NCBI RefSeq assembly: GCF_007362775.1
Contig: NZ_CP041692.1
Location: 2,604,001 to 2,668,000, forward strand
Source of the DNA: Microlunatus elymi
GTDB taxonomy: Bacteria > Actinomycetota > Actinomycetes > Propionibacteriales > Propionibacteriaceae
DNA length: 64,000 nucleotides
Direction: 5' to 3'
Below are positions 1-8,475 of the stretch, one piece after another. A program made the translations under genes and the position numbers. Each line of letters starts with the position of its first letter. Position 1 is the first letter of the stretch. The notes below the pieces were generated by a model, which saw nothing but the letters and a program-made list of their open reading frames with translations, searched no databases and was not told the origin of the DNA.

Positions 1-207
1 GGCAAGGTCTTCTACTTCTCGCCCGGTGATCAGGACTTCCCGGTCTACCACCATCCCGACATCCAACGGGTGCTCGCCAACGGTGTCCGTTGGGCCGCGC
101 CTGTGCAGAGCTCGTCGCTCGCCGCACCGGCGGTGCGAAACATGGTTGCGCGCCAGTTCACCGGTGCCAAGATCAACCCCGAGGCGGACAAGAGCGGGGA
201 GGTCTGA
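1..207 (+). CDS. ThuA-like protein, C-terminal end only
   Basis: The frame is open from the first base and ends at TGA 205-207, leaving 68 residues. The segment GKVFYFSPGDQDFPVYHHPD followed by IQRVLANGVRWA matches the C-terminal end of ThuA-family proteins (class I glutamine-amidotransferase-like fold, trehalose utilisation and related sugar-derivative metabolism). Its stop lies four bases before the start of the following oxidoreductase, so the two are almost certainly co-transcribed. That pairing is common in sugar-oxidation operons. The substrate cannot be told from this fragment. Confidence 0.75.
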   Translation, partial: GKVFYFSPGDQDFPVYHHPDIQRVLANGVRWAAPVQSSSLAAPAVRNMVARQFTGAKINPEADKSGEV

Positions 208-211
208 GTCG

Positions 212-1339
212 ATGAGCAGGAATCTTCGAGCCGGTGTGATCGGGCTCGGCTGGGCCGGGCAGCAACACCTGGACGGCTACCAGCGGGCGGCCGGAGTTGA
301 TCTTGTCGGGCTGGCCGGGATGGAGCCCGAGCCGCTGCAGCGGCTGGCCGACGAGTACGGCATCGAGCACCGCTACGCCGACTGGGCCGACCTGGTCAAG
401 GACGCCGACCTCGACGTGGTCAGCGTCTGTACGCCGCCGTCGCTGCACGCGCCGATCACCGTCGCCGCGCTTGAGGCCGGCATCAACGTGCTGAGCGAGA
501 AGCCGATGGCGCTGGACGCGGCCTCGGCCCGGACCATGGTGGACGCGGCCAAGGCGAACGGCAAGATCCTCGACATCTCCTTCAACCATCGCCGCAAGGC
601 CGAGGTCACCGCCGCCAAGGATCTGATCGACAAGGGCCTGCTCGGCGACATCTACTACGCCAAGGCCGGCTGGATGCGGCACAACGGCATCCCCGGCGGC
701 GTCGGCAACTGGTTCAGCCGCAAGGCCACCTCCGGCGGCGGTCCGCTGATGGACATCGGCGTACACATGCTGGACATGGCGCTGCACCTGATGGGCGAGC
801 CGTCGGTGCAGACCGTGACCGCCTCCACGTACGCCGCCTTCGGTCCGCGTGGTCGCGGTCGCGGCCAGTACGGGGCCGGTGCGCACGGTGCCGCCGAGCC
901 GGTCGACTTCGAGGTCGAGGACCTGGCCACCGCGTTCGTCCGGATGGACAACGGCGCCACCCTGCTGCTGGAGAGCAGCTGGGCCCAAGGCGTCGGCCAC
1001 GACGACATGTACGTGACCTTGTTCGGCACCGAAGGCGGCGCCGAACTGACCTGGAATCCGCCGGCCCCCCAGCTCCGGGCCTGGACCACGATCGACGGCG
1101 TCGACGCCTCGCTCAATCCGCAGTTGGGGTTGAGCGGCGGTCACGCCGAGGCGGTCGCCGACTTCGTGGCTGCCGTCCGGGACCACAACCTGGACGGGCA
1201 TCAGGGCGAGGAGGCGCTGACTCGGTCGCTGATCGTGGACGCCACTTACCACTCGGCGGCCGAGTCGACCGAGATCCGGCTCAGCCCGGCACCACCGCAG
1301 CCGGCCGGCCAGGACGCGGTCGTCCGTACCGCCGGTTGA
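212..1339 (+). CDS. Gfo/Idh/MocA family NAD(P)-dependent oxidoreductase
   Basis: This 375-residue protein starts MSRNLRAGVIGLGWAGQQH, with a Rossmann glycine motif (GxGxxG type) at the extreme N-terminus. The family EKPMA motif (SEKPMALDAA) follows in the first 110 residues, then a C-terminal alpha/beta substrate domain. I chose ATG 212 because GGGGAGG lies just upstream inside the end of the preceding gene, and because the Rossmann strand begins within ten residues; the longer open frame upstream reads out of frame through the ThuA gene. Family members oxidise or reduce sugars, inositols and their derivatives. The ThuA neighbour suggests a sugar or sugar-acid substrate, which remains inference. 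Confidence 0.9.
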   Translation: MSRNLRAGVIGLGWAGQQHLDGYQRAAGVDLVGLAGMEPEPLQRLADEYGIEHRYADWADLVKDADLDVVSVCTPPSLHAPITVAALEAGINVLSEKPMALDAASARTMVDAAKANGKILDISFNHRRKAEVTAAKDLIDKGLLGDIYYAKAGWMRHNGIPGGVGNWFSRKATSGGGPLMDIGVHMLDMALHLMGEPSVQTVTASTYAAFGPRGRGRGQYGAGAHGAAEPVDFEVEDLATAFVRMDNGATLLLESSWAQGVGHDDMYVTLFGTEGGAELTWNPPAPQLRAWTTIDGVDASLNPQLGLSGGHAEAVADFVAAVRDHNLDGHQGEEALTRSLIVDATYHSAAESTEIRLSPAPPQPAGQDAVVRTAG

Positions 1340-1384
1340 GTCGGCTGACTGATCCGGGGACTGCTGGCTGAGATCCGCATCGGG

Positions 1385-1425
1385 TGCGCTGCACCGGCTC
1401 CGTAGGATGGGGCCGGTGCAGCGCA
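1385..1425. terminator. Strong hairpin between the oxidoreductase and serA
   Basis: Arms TGCGCTGCACCGGC (1385-1398) and GCCGGTGCAGCGCA (1412-1425) pair perfectly over 14 bp around a 13-base loop. It lies 45 bases after the oxidoreductase stop and 75 bases before serA. There is no clear T-tract, as is usual for actinobacterial terminators. Confidence 0.7.
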
Positions 1426-1499
1426 GCTGAACCGACCGGTCACCGATCGGCCGAGGTACGGATCAGGCAGATGGATCAGGCAGGAGCACAAACACCGCG

Positions 1500-2711
1500 A
1501 TGAAAGCCTTGTTGCTGGAGAACATCCATCCCGACGCCGAGCAGTTGTTGCTCGATCGCGGCTTCGAGGTCGAGACCCGCAAGGGCGCGCTGGACGGCGA
1601 GGACCTGATCGAGGCGGTCGCCGACGTCAACCTGCTCGGCATCCGCTCCAAGACCCAGGTCACTGCCGAGGTGCTGGCGCAGGCGCCCAACCTGCTGGCC
1701 GTCGGCGCCTTCTGCATCGGCACCAACCAGATCGATCTCGGTGCGGCGGCCGAGCGCGGCATCGCCGTCTTCAACGCGCCGTTCTCCAACACCCGCAGCG
1801 TGGTCGAGCTGGCGATCGCCGAGATCATCGCGATGGCCCGGCATCTGACCGACAAGAACGCCGCGCTGCACAACGGCGTCTGGGACAAGTCGGCCAAGGG
1901 TGCACACGAGGTCCGCGGCCGCACTCTCGGCATCGTCGGTTACGGCAACATCGGCAGCCAGCTGTCCGTGGTGGCCGAGGCGCTGGGCATGCAGGTCTAC
2001 TTCTACGACATCGCCGACAAGTTGGCGCTGGGCAACGCCCGCCGCTGCGGCAGCCTGGACGAGTTGCTGCAGACCGCGGAGACGGTCAGTCTGCACGTCG
2101 ACGGCCGCGCCGGGAATGCGGGCATGTTCGGTGCCGAGCAGTTCGCCGCGATGCGTCCGCGCAGCCTGTTCCTGAACCTCTGCCGCGGCTTCGTTGTTGA
2201 TCATGAAGCGTTGCGGGAGAACCTGCTCAGCGGCCACATCGCGGGCGCCGCGGTGGACGTCTTCCCGGAGGAGCCGAAGGTCGCCGGTGACCCGTTCGTG
2301 TCTTCCCTGCAAGGGATTCCGAACGTGATCTTGACTCCGCACGTCGGCGGTTCCACCGAGGAGGCGCAGACCGACATCGGTCAGTACGTGGCCGGCAAGC
2401 TCCGCGATTACGTCGCCGACGCGAACACCACGATGAGCGTCAACCTGCCCCAGGTGCAGGTGCACGAGCGGACCGCCCGGGCCCGGATCGTACACATCCA
2501 CCAGAACGTCCCCGGCGTGCTTGCCACGGCCAACGGCGTGCTCGCCGATTACGGTGCCAACATCGAGGGACAGACCCTGAGCACCCGCGGCAACCTCGGC
2601 GTGGTCGTCACCGACGTCGGCTCCGACCTCTCCGATGAGCTGACCGATAAACTCCGCCAACTCCCGGAAACCGTCTCGCTGCGAGTGATCACCGCCGACT
2701 CGGCGTCCTGA
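1500..2711 (+). CDS. serA: D-3-phosphoglycerate dehydrogenase
   Basis: This 403-residue enzyme would catalyse the first step of serine synthesis, oxidising 3-phosphoglycerate to 3-phosphohydroxypyruvate with NAD+. It resembles the short, ACT-ended E. coli SerA type (about 410 residues) along its whole length: substrate-binding segment FCIGTNQIDL, PFSNTRSVVE, NAD-binding GIVGYGNIGSQ, then the catalytic Arg in CRGFVVD, Glu in DVFPEEP and His in TPHVGGST. A C-terminal ACT domain (about 325-403) includes IVHIHQNVPGVLA, the usual serine-feedback site. It is monocistronic, between the upstream hairpin and a convergent monooxygenase gene. Confidence 0.95.
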   Translation: MKALLLENIHPDAEQLLLDRGFEVETRKGALDGEDLIEAVADVNLLGIRSKTQVTAEVLAQAPNLLAVGAFCIGTNQIDLGAAAERGIAVFNAPFSNTRSVVELAIAEIIAMARHLTDKNAALHNGVWDKSAKGAHEVRGRTLGIVGYGNIGSQLSVVAEALGMQVYFYDIADKLALGNARRCGSLDELLQTAETVSLHVDGRAGNAGMFGAEQFAAMRPRSLFLNLCRGFVVDHEALRENLLSGHIAGAAVDVFPEEPKVAGDPFVSSLQGIPNVILTPHVGGSTEEAQTDIGQYVAGKLRDYVADANTTMSVNLPQVQVHERTARARIVHIHQNVPGVLATANGVLADYGANIEGQTLSTRGNLGVVVTDVGSDLSDELTDKLRQLPETVSLRVITADSAS

Positions 2712-2734
2712 CCGCTCGCTGATGGCGGCGCCGA

Positions 2735-3886
2735 TCAGGAGAATCGGCGTTCGGACTGTTCGACGGCGTCGAATCCGTCCTTGATCATCTGTCGTTCGTA
2801 ACGGCTCACCGCGGTGATCAGGTCCCGCTCTCCGGTCGCCACCGCGGCCAGCTGCTCGGCCAGTGCGGCCGCATCGGCCAGCGCCACCGCGGCGCCGATT
2901 CCGGCCGGGATCATCGGATGCGCGGCATCGCCGATGACGGTGACCGGGCAACTCGGCCAGGGCGCGTCCGGACGCCGGGACGTCCGGACGGTGGTGGTCT
3001 GCACCGATCCGGTCTCGGATGCGCGGACGATCCGTCTCAGACTCGGCTGCCACCGTCCGACCTGATCGGCGGTGAAGTCCTGCAGGGCGGTTGACGTCCA
3101 CGGATCCGGGATCGCCTCGGCAGGCAGCGAGAAGACCCACATCAGATAGTCGTGATCGGCACTGAGCTGCAGGCCTGGCCAGAGCCGCGCCGCGGTCGTT
3201 CGGGGCGGGTTCGCGAACCGGTGCGCCGCCAACGGCATCGCCCTCCCGTCCGGCCCGATCACGGTGCTGAAGCCGTCCAGCGCGGCCCATGGGATGTCCG
3301 GCAGCGTCTGGTTCGTCAACGGCGTCCGGCCGAAGATGTTGACCTGGCCGATGTCGATCACCTCCAGGTCCGGCAGCAACTGCTGCCGCAGCCGGGAGCC
3401 TGAACCGTCGGCTCCGACCAGAAGATCCGCGGTCAACGCGCTGCCGTTGTCGAGATCGACACGGACCGTGCCGTCGTCGGCGATCCGGAAGCCTTCGAAG
3501 CCAACCCCGTACTCGATCTTGTCCTCCAGCCCCGCCAGCAGAATCTCCCGCAGCGTTTGGCGGTCGACCGTGAGATGACGGCCCTCGGACTCGAGATCGG
3601 CGGGCTGTGGGACCACCAGCTCATTGATCACCTCGAGGTCGGTGTTCAGCACCCGGACGCCACCGCCGAGCGTGCCGGAGGTCAGGACGGCCAACTCGTG
3701 CAACCGGGCCGGCAGGCAGGCCCCCAGCGCCAGCTCGCCTTGCGGATCGAGGTGGATGCGGTAGCCGGTCCGCAGGTGGTCGACCGGTGGTCGTCTTTCG
3801 ACGAGTGTCACGTCGTGTCCGTGACGTTGCACGCCCTGGGCCAGCAATGGTCCGGCCAGCCCGGCTCCGATGATGACAATACGCAT
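2735..3886 (-). CDS. FAD-dependent monooxygenase
   Basis: This 383-residue flavoprotein has the N-terminal dinucleotide motif MRIVIIGAGLAGPLLAQ with the acidic strand end LVERR. The second FAD signature GDAAHPMIPAGIGAAVALADA comes near residue 320. This is the layout of class A NAD(P)H-dependent aromatic hydroxylases, which insert one oxygen atom into an aromatic or polyketide substrate. It is divergent from a MarR regulator 54 bp away, which probably controls it. The substrate is unknown; the sequence is not close to the PobA in this window. It converges on serA with a 23-bp gap. Confidence 0.85.
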   Translation of the reverse strand: MRIVIIGAGLAGPLLAQGVQRHGHDVTLVERRPPVDHLRTGYRIHLDPQGELALGACLPARLHELAVLTSGTLGGGVRVLNTDLEVINELVVPQPADLESEGRHLTVDRQTLREILLAGLEDKIEYGVGFEGFRIADDGTVRVDLDNGSALTADLLVGADGSGSRLRQQLLPDLEVIDIGQVNIFGRTPLTNQTLPDIPWAALDGFSTVIGPDGRAMPLAAHRFANPPRTTAARLWPGLQLSADHDYLMWVFSLPAEAIPDPWTSTALQDFTADQVGRWQPSLRRIVRASETGSVQTTTVRTSRRPDAPWPSCPVTVIGDAAHPMIPAGIGAAVALADAAALAEQLAAVATGERDLITAVSRYERQMIKDGFDAVEQSERRFS

Positions 3887-3895
3887 GTGTGCAAA

Positions 3896-3922
3896 CTATC
3901 TGTGCGCAGACAATCTGTCATC
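3896..3922. promoter_or_regulatory. Candidate MarR operator between divergent genes
   Basis: The 54-bp gap holds ACTATCTGT and ACAATCTGT as direct repeats. The same stretch contains the imperfect inverted repeat TATCTGTGCGCAGACA (12 of 16 positions symmetric). Position and symmetry suit a MarR dimer site. Binding is inferred. Confidence 0.4.
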
Positions 3923-3928
3923 AGGGAG

Positions 3929-3934
3929 TACCCT
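3929..3934 (+). promoter_or_regulatory. -10 hexamer TACCCT of the MarR gene
   Basis: TACCCT ends six bases before GTG 3941, so transcription would begin at or next to the start codon. No Shine-Dalgarno sequence is visible. Confidence 0.45.
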
Positions 3935-3940
3935 GGTCGG

Positions 3941-4378
3941 GTGACCTCTGAACAGCAGACGGCCATCGAGCTGCGGCTCGGTGGCCTGTTCTATCTCGCG
4001 CACCGGGCGGCCAGGGCGACGACGAACCAGAGCCTGAAGGAGCTGGCGATCGACCTTCGCCATCTTGCGGTGCTCTCCGAGCTCGCGGACAGCGGGCCAC
4101 TGAGTCAGCGCGAGTTGGTGGATCGGACCCAGATGGACAAGTCGTCGTTGGTGTACGTCCTGGACGAGCTGGAGCGGCAGGGCCTGGCCGAGCGGCGGCG
4201 CAACGAGCGGGATCGGCGCAGCCACGCGGTTCAGCTGACGGCCAAGGGCCGCCGGTCGCTGGTCCGGGCCAACGCGGCAGCGGAGCGCGCGATGAGCGAG
4301 CTACTCGTCGGTCTGAGCGATCGTGACAAGGGCCAACTCGACCGCCTGCTGACCAAGTTGATCTCCAGCCAGAAGTGA
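3941..4378 (+). CDS. MarR family transcriptional regulator
   Basis: This 145-residue protein has the MarR winged helix-turn-helix: LAVLSELADSGPLSQRELVDRTQMDKSSLVYVLDELERQGL, then the wing with the conserved RNERDRRSHAVQLTAKGR (the DxRxxxVxLT signature). GTG 3941 is chosen because it follows a -10-like TACCCT by six bases and places residue 1 just before the first dimerisation helix; longer extensions run into the divergent gene. It most likely represses the divergent flavin monooxygenase and is relieved by an aromatic ligand, by analogy with the family. Confidence 0.9.
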   Translation: MTSEQQTAIELRLGGLFYLAHRAARATTNQSLKELAIDLRHLAVLSELADSGPLSQRELVDRTQMDKSSLVYVLDELERQGLAERRRNERDRRSHAVQLTAKGRRSLVRANAAAERAMSELLVGLSDRDKGQLDRLLTKLISSQK

Positions 4379-4438
4379 TCTGCCGCCGGGCGCGTCGGTT
4401 CCTCGGATATCTGCTGGGACCGATTGTGCCGGGCCAAC

Positions 4439-4444
4439 TAGACT
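4439..4444 (+). promoter_or_regulatory. -10 hexamer TAGACT of hrpA
   Basis: TAGACT lies nine bases before ATG 4454, which would give a leader of only about 0-3 bases. No ribosome binding site is visible. Confidence 0.4.
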
Positions 4445-4453
4445 CCTGCCGTT

Positions 4454-7400
4454 ATGCCCGAAACCGCCGTCTCGACCGGATCCGCTCAAGCGTCGGATCC
4501 GACCAACCCGGCGGTTCCTGCGTTCGAGTTCGATCCGGCCCTGCCGATCTCGGCACGGGTCGACGGGATCGAGGCGGCGATCCGTGATCACCAGGTCGTG
4601 GTGGTGGCCGGCGAGACCGGCTCGGGCAAGACCACCCAGCTGCCGAAGATCTGTCTGAAGCTCGGCCGCCGCTCGATCGGCCACACCCAGCCGCGGCGGA
4701 TCGCGGCTCGGACCGTCGCCGAACGGATCGCCGAGGAGATCGGGGTCGAGCTCGGCGATCTGATCGGCTATCAGGTCCGCTTCACCCGCAAGGCGTCCCG
4801 CAACACCCGGGTCAAGGTGATGACCGACGGCGTACTGCTGGCCGAGATCGGTCATGATCGTGATCTTCGTCGCTACGACACGATCATCATCGACGAGGCG
4901 CATGAACGCAGCCTGAACATCGACTTCCTGCTCGGTTATCTGAAGCAGTTGCTGCCACGCCGTCCCGAGTTGAAGGTGATCATCACCTCGGCCACCATCG
5001 ACACCGTACGGTTCGCCGAGCATTTCGCCGATGATCATGGAAACCCGGCCCCGATCGTCGAGGTCTCCGGTCGCACCTTTCCGGTCGAGATGCGCTATCG
5101 ACCGCTGGTCGGCAACGCCGGCGAGGGAGCCGGTGATCAACAGAGCGAGGATCTTGATCAGGTCGACGGGATCTGCCGCGCGGTCAAGGAACTGACCACC
5201 GAGGGTGACGGCGACATCCTGGTCTTCCTTTCCGGGGAACGCGAGATCCGCGATGCCGCGGATGCCCTTCGACAAGCTCAGGGATCTGATCTTCGACGTG
5301 AGCTGCGGTTCACCGAAGTGATCCCGCTGTACGCACGGCTGTCGGCGGCCGAACAACACAAGGTGTTCACCGCGCATACCGGGCGCCGGATCGTACTGGC
5401 CACCAACGTCGCCGAGACGTCGCTGACCGTGCCGGGCATCCGGTACGTGATCGACACCGGCACCGCGCGAATCTCCCGCTACTCGGCCCGGACCAAGGTG
5501 CAACGGCTGCCGATCGAACCGATCTCGCAGGCCTCGGCCAACCAGCGAGCCGGACGATGCGGGCGACTCGGTCCGGGCATCTGCATCCGGCTGTACTCCG
5601 AGGATGACTTCGCCGGCCGGCCCGAATTCACCGAGCCGGAGATCCTGCGGACCAACCTGGCCGCGGTGATCCTGCAGATGGCCGCCGCCGATCTCGGTGA
5701 CATCGCCTCGTTCCCGTTCGTCGAACCGCCCGATTCCGCGCAGATCACCGACGGCCTGCGGCTGCTGGAGGAACTCGGCGCGATCGGTGCCCGTACACAC
5801 CGGACGAATCGCCCGGATCGATCGAGATCGGATCAACCGAAGACGCAGCAACCGAACTCACCCCGGCTGACCAAGGTCGGCCGCCGACTGGCCGGCATCC
5901 CGATCGATCCGCGAATGGCCCGGATGCTGCTGGCCGGCGAGGAACAGGGCTGCCTGCGGGAGATGTTGATCATCGTCTCCGGCCTGTCGGTGCAGGATCC
6001 GCGGGAGCGTCCGGCCGAACATCAGCAGGCCGCCGATCAGCTTCACCGCCGCTTCTGGGCCCCGATGAACGACACCGATGACGAGGGTCCTGAGCCTGTC
6101 GAAGGGGCGGCCGAGCCGGACGGCAGCGACTTCCTGGCCGTCCTGCGGCTGTGGCAGTACCTGCGCCAGCAGCAGAAATCCCTGTCAGGCAACGCATTCC
6201 GGAGGCTGTGCCGAGACGAGTATCTGCACTTCCTGCGGATCCGCGAGTGGCAGGATCTGCACGCCCAATTGCGTCAGATCAGCCGCGAACTCGGCCTCAA
6301 CCTGAACACCGAGCCGGCCGACCACGGCAAGATCCACACCGCGATCCTGTCCGGGCTGCTGTCGCATGTCGGCCTGGCCGAGGTGTTGGAGGATCGCAAG
6401 CGCGGCCGCGGAGCCGACGGCAAGCGACGGCGGATGTTGCGCGAATACCTCGGTGCCCGGGGGACGAAATTCGCGATCAACCCGGGCTCCAGCGTCGCCA
6501 AGATCAATCCGCCGTTGGCGATGGCGGCCGAGATCGTCGAGACCTCCCGATTGTGGGCGCGTACGGTGGCGGCGATCGACGTCGCCCAGGTCGAGGAAGT
6601 CGGCCGGCATCTGCTCAAGCACACCTACTCCGAACCGCATTGGTCGGCACGCAGCGGATCGGTGATGGCCTACGAGCAGGTCACGCTGTACGGCATCCCG
6701 ATCATCGGCCGCCGCCGCGTCGGCTATGCCAAGATCAATCCCGCCGAAGCCCGGGAGATCTTCATCCGATCCGCACTGGTCGAGGGCGATTGGCGGACCC
6801 GGCATCGTTTCTTCGCCGAGAATCAAAAGGTCCGGGCCGAGGCCGAGGAGTTGGAGGAGCGGACCCGGCGTCGTGATCTGCTGGTCGATGATCACGTGAT
6901 CTTCGACTTCTACGATGCCAGGATCCCGGCCGATGTCAGCTCGGGCGCCCATTTCGACCGGTGGTGGAAGCAGGTCCGCGAGGCCGATCCGGACCGACTC
7001 TCGCTGACCCTGGATGATCTTGTCGTCGACGGGCAGGCCGCCGGCGCCGACGACTTCCCCGAGGTCTGGTCCAGCGGCGAGCTCGATTTCAAGATCGACT
7101 ACACCTTCGAACCGGGGTCCTCCCGAGACGGCGTCGGGATCGAGATCCCGGTCGGACTGCTGAACCGGACGGATCCGGCGAAGTTCAGTTGGCAGGTCCC
7201 GGGCCTGCGCAGCGAACTGGCCGGCGAGCTGATCCGTTCGCTGCCGAAGGCGATCCGGCGCAACTTCGTACCGGCGCCGCAGTTCGCCCAGCAGGCGTTG
7301 GCCTGGATCGGTGATCATCCGCAGGTCCACGACCGGTCCTTCCCGGACGCCCTCGGCGAGGCGCTGCGGGCGCTGACCGGGGTCGTCATTCCGGCGGACG

Positions 7401-8425
7401 CGTGGCTGTCCAGCCCGCCGCCGAGCCACCTGCTGCCGACCTACCTGATCAAGGACAAGGGCACCGTGATCGGCGAGGGCAAGGACCTCGACGAACTCAA
7501 ACAGCGACTCGCCCCGGCAGTCAGCAAGACCCTGAACCGGGCGGCGGAGAAGGTCACCAGCACCGGCGCCGCGGACTGGGTGTTCGGCACGATCGACGAC
7601 GAGATCCGCACCGGCAGCCTGATCAGCTACCCCGGCCTGGTCGACGAGGGCAGCACCGTCGGCCTGAAGGTGTACGAGAGTGCCGGCCGGCGCGATCATT
7701 TCCACGCCCTCGGCGTGCGCCGACTGGTCATGATCAACATCCCGGACCCGACCCGCTGGGTGATCGGACACCTGGGCAACAAGCAGAAGTTGGCGCTCGG
7801 CGGCAGCCCCTATCCCGGCGTACCGCAACTGCTGGCGGACGCCCGGCTGGCCGCGGTCGGCGAGCTGATCCGCCAGCATGCGGGCGGTGGTACTCATGAT
7901 CAACAGGCGTTCCGTCGGCTGTGTGATCAGGTGCGGGCCGACCACGCCGACCGGATGCGTGAGCTGGTCAACGAGACCGCGGCCGCGCTCGAGGCGTGGG
8001 AGCAGGTGTCGGCCCAGCTCGACGCGGTGAAGGCGATCGATGATCTTGCCGCCGCCGATCTGCGTGAGCAGCTGGCCAATTTGATCTTCCCCGGGTTCCT
8101 GGCGGTCACCGACGCCGAACGCGTGCCCGATCTCACCCGCTATCTGCGGGCCGCACTCAACCGGGTCACCGTGCTGCGCGCCAACCCGGCCAAGGATGCT
8201 GCCGGGCTGGCCACCATCACCCGGGTCGAGGACGCGTACGCCGAACTCTGCGGCAAGCTGCCCGACGGGCCACTGCCGGCCGACGTGGAGGAGATCGGCT
8301 GGATGCTGGAAGAGTTGCGCGTGGGCCTCTTCGCACAGCAGCTGCGGACCAAGTTTCCCGTGTCGGAGAAGCGTGTGATGAACGCACTGGCCGGAGCCGG
8401 GCGTACGCACGGGCTCGGTTCCTAG
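4454..8425 (+). CDS. hrpA: ATP-dependent DEAH-box RNA helicase HrpA
   Basis: This 1323-residue cytoplasmic helicase has Walker A GETGSGKT (53-60), DEAH box IIIDEAHERS (DEAH at 147-150), motif III TSATID near 180, and motif VI QRAGRCGR. These are followed by the HA2/OB-fold region and the long C-terminal DUF3418-type extension typical of bacterial HrpA (about 1300 residues). HrpA helicases act in RNA processing and in rescue of stalled translation complexes. Two short dispersed-repeat insertions are translated within it: RQAQG near residue 273 and PEPVEG near residue 547. Residues 455-475 are also a low-complexity, probably lineage-specific insert. No partner gene is evident; PAC2 follows after 50 bp. 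Confidence 0.95.
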   Translation: MPETAVSTGSAQASDPTNPAVPAFEFDPALPISARVDGIEAAIRDHQVVVVAGETGSGKTTQLPKICLKLGRRSIGHTQPRRIAARTVAERIAEEIGVELGDLIGYQVRFTRKASRNTRVKVMTDGVLLAEIGHDRDLRRYDTIIIDEAHERSLNIDFLLGYLKQLLPRRPELKVIITSATIDTVRFAEHFADDHGNPAPIVEVSGRTFPVEMRYRPLVGNAGEGAGDQQSEDLDQVDGICRAVKELTTEGDGDILVFLSGEREIRDAADALRQAQGSDLRRELRFTEVIPLYARLSAAEQHKVFTAHTGRRIVLATNVAETSLTVPGIRYVIDTGTARISRYSARTKVQRLPIEPISQASANQRAGRCGRLGPGICIRLYSEDDFAGRPEFTEPEILRTNLAAVILQMAAADLGDIASFPFVEPPDSAQITDGLRLLEELGAIGARTHRTNRPDRSRSDQPKTQQPNSPRLTKVGRRLAGIPIDPRMARMLLAGEEQGCLREMLIIVSGLSVQDPRERPAEHQQAADQLHRRFWAPMNDTDDEGPEPVEGAAEPDGSDFLAVLRLWQYLRQQQKSLSGNAFRRLCRDEYLHFLRIREWQDLHAQLRQISRELGLNLNTEPADHGKIHTAILSGLLSHVGLAEVLEDRKRGRGADGKRRRMLREYLGARGTKFAINPGSSVAKINPPLAMAAEIVETSRLWARTVAAIDVAQVEEVGRHLLKHTYSEPHWSARSGSVMAYEQVTLYGIPIIGRRRVGYAKINPAEAREIFIRSALVEGDWRTRHRFFAENQKVRAEAEELEERTRRRDLLVDDHVIFDFYDARIPADVSSGAHFDRWWKQVREADPDRLSLTLDDLVVDGQAAGADDFPEVWSSGELDFKIDYTFEPGSSRDGVGIEIPVGLLNRTDPAKFSWQVPGLRSELAGELIRSLPKAIRRNFVPAPQFAQQALAWIGDHPQVHDRSFPDALGEALRALTGVVIPADAWLSSPPPSHLLPTYLIKDKGTVIGEGKDLDELKQRLAPAVSKTLNRAAEKVTSTGAADWVFGTIDDEIRTGSLISYPGLVDEGSTVGLKVYESAGRRDHFHALGVRRLVMINIPDPTRWVIGHLGNKQKLALGGSPYPGVPQLLADARLAAVGELIRQHAGGGTHDQQAFRRLCDQVRADHADRMRELVNETAAALEAWEQVSAQLDAVKAIDDLAAADLREQLANLIFPGFLAVTDAERVPDLTRYLRAALNRVTVLRANPAKDAAGLATITRVEDAYAELCGKLPDGPLPADVEEIGWMLEELRVGLFAQQLRTKFPVSEKRVMNALAGAGRTHGLGS
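5265..5283. repeat. Dispersed repeat CCCTTCGACAAGCTCAGGG inside hrpA
   Basis: This is an interrupted palindrome-like 19-mer of the CCTTCGACA-rGCTCAGG family, translated here as LRQAQG. Related copies lie at 6086-6106 in the opposite orientation and at about 50257-50320. Its frame is compatible with hrpA, so it inserts residues rather than breaking the gene. Confidence 0.6.
6086..6106. repeat. Dispersed repeat GGTCCTGAGCCTGTCGAAGG inside hrpA
   Basis: This is the opposite orientation of the same short element, translated as GPEPVEG within a loop (DDEGPEPVEGAAEPDG) of the C-terminal half of HrpA. The region is acidic and likely a surface loop. Confidence 0.6.
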
Positions 8426-8462
8426 AAAGCTGGCCGCCGACTGCCCGAAGGCGCCGGACCAC

Positions 8463-8468
8463 TAGATT
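8463..8468 (+). promoter_or_regulatory. -10 hexamer TAGATT of the PAC2 gene
   Basis: TAGATT ends seven bases before ATG 8476, consistent with a leaderless or nearly leaderless message. Confidence 0.45.
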
Positions 8469-8475
8469 GGGGCCC

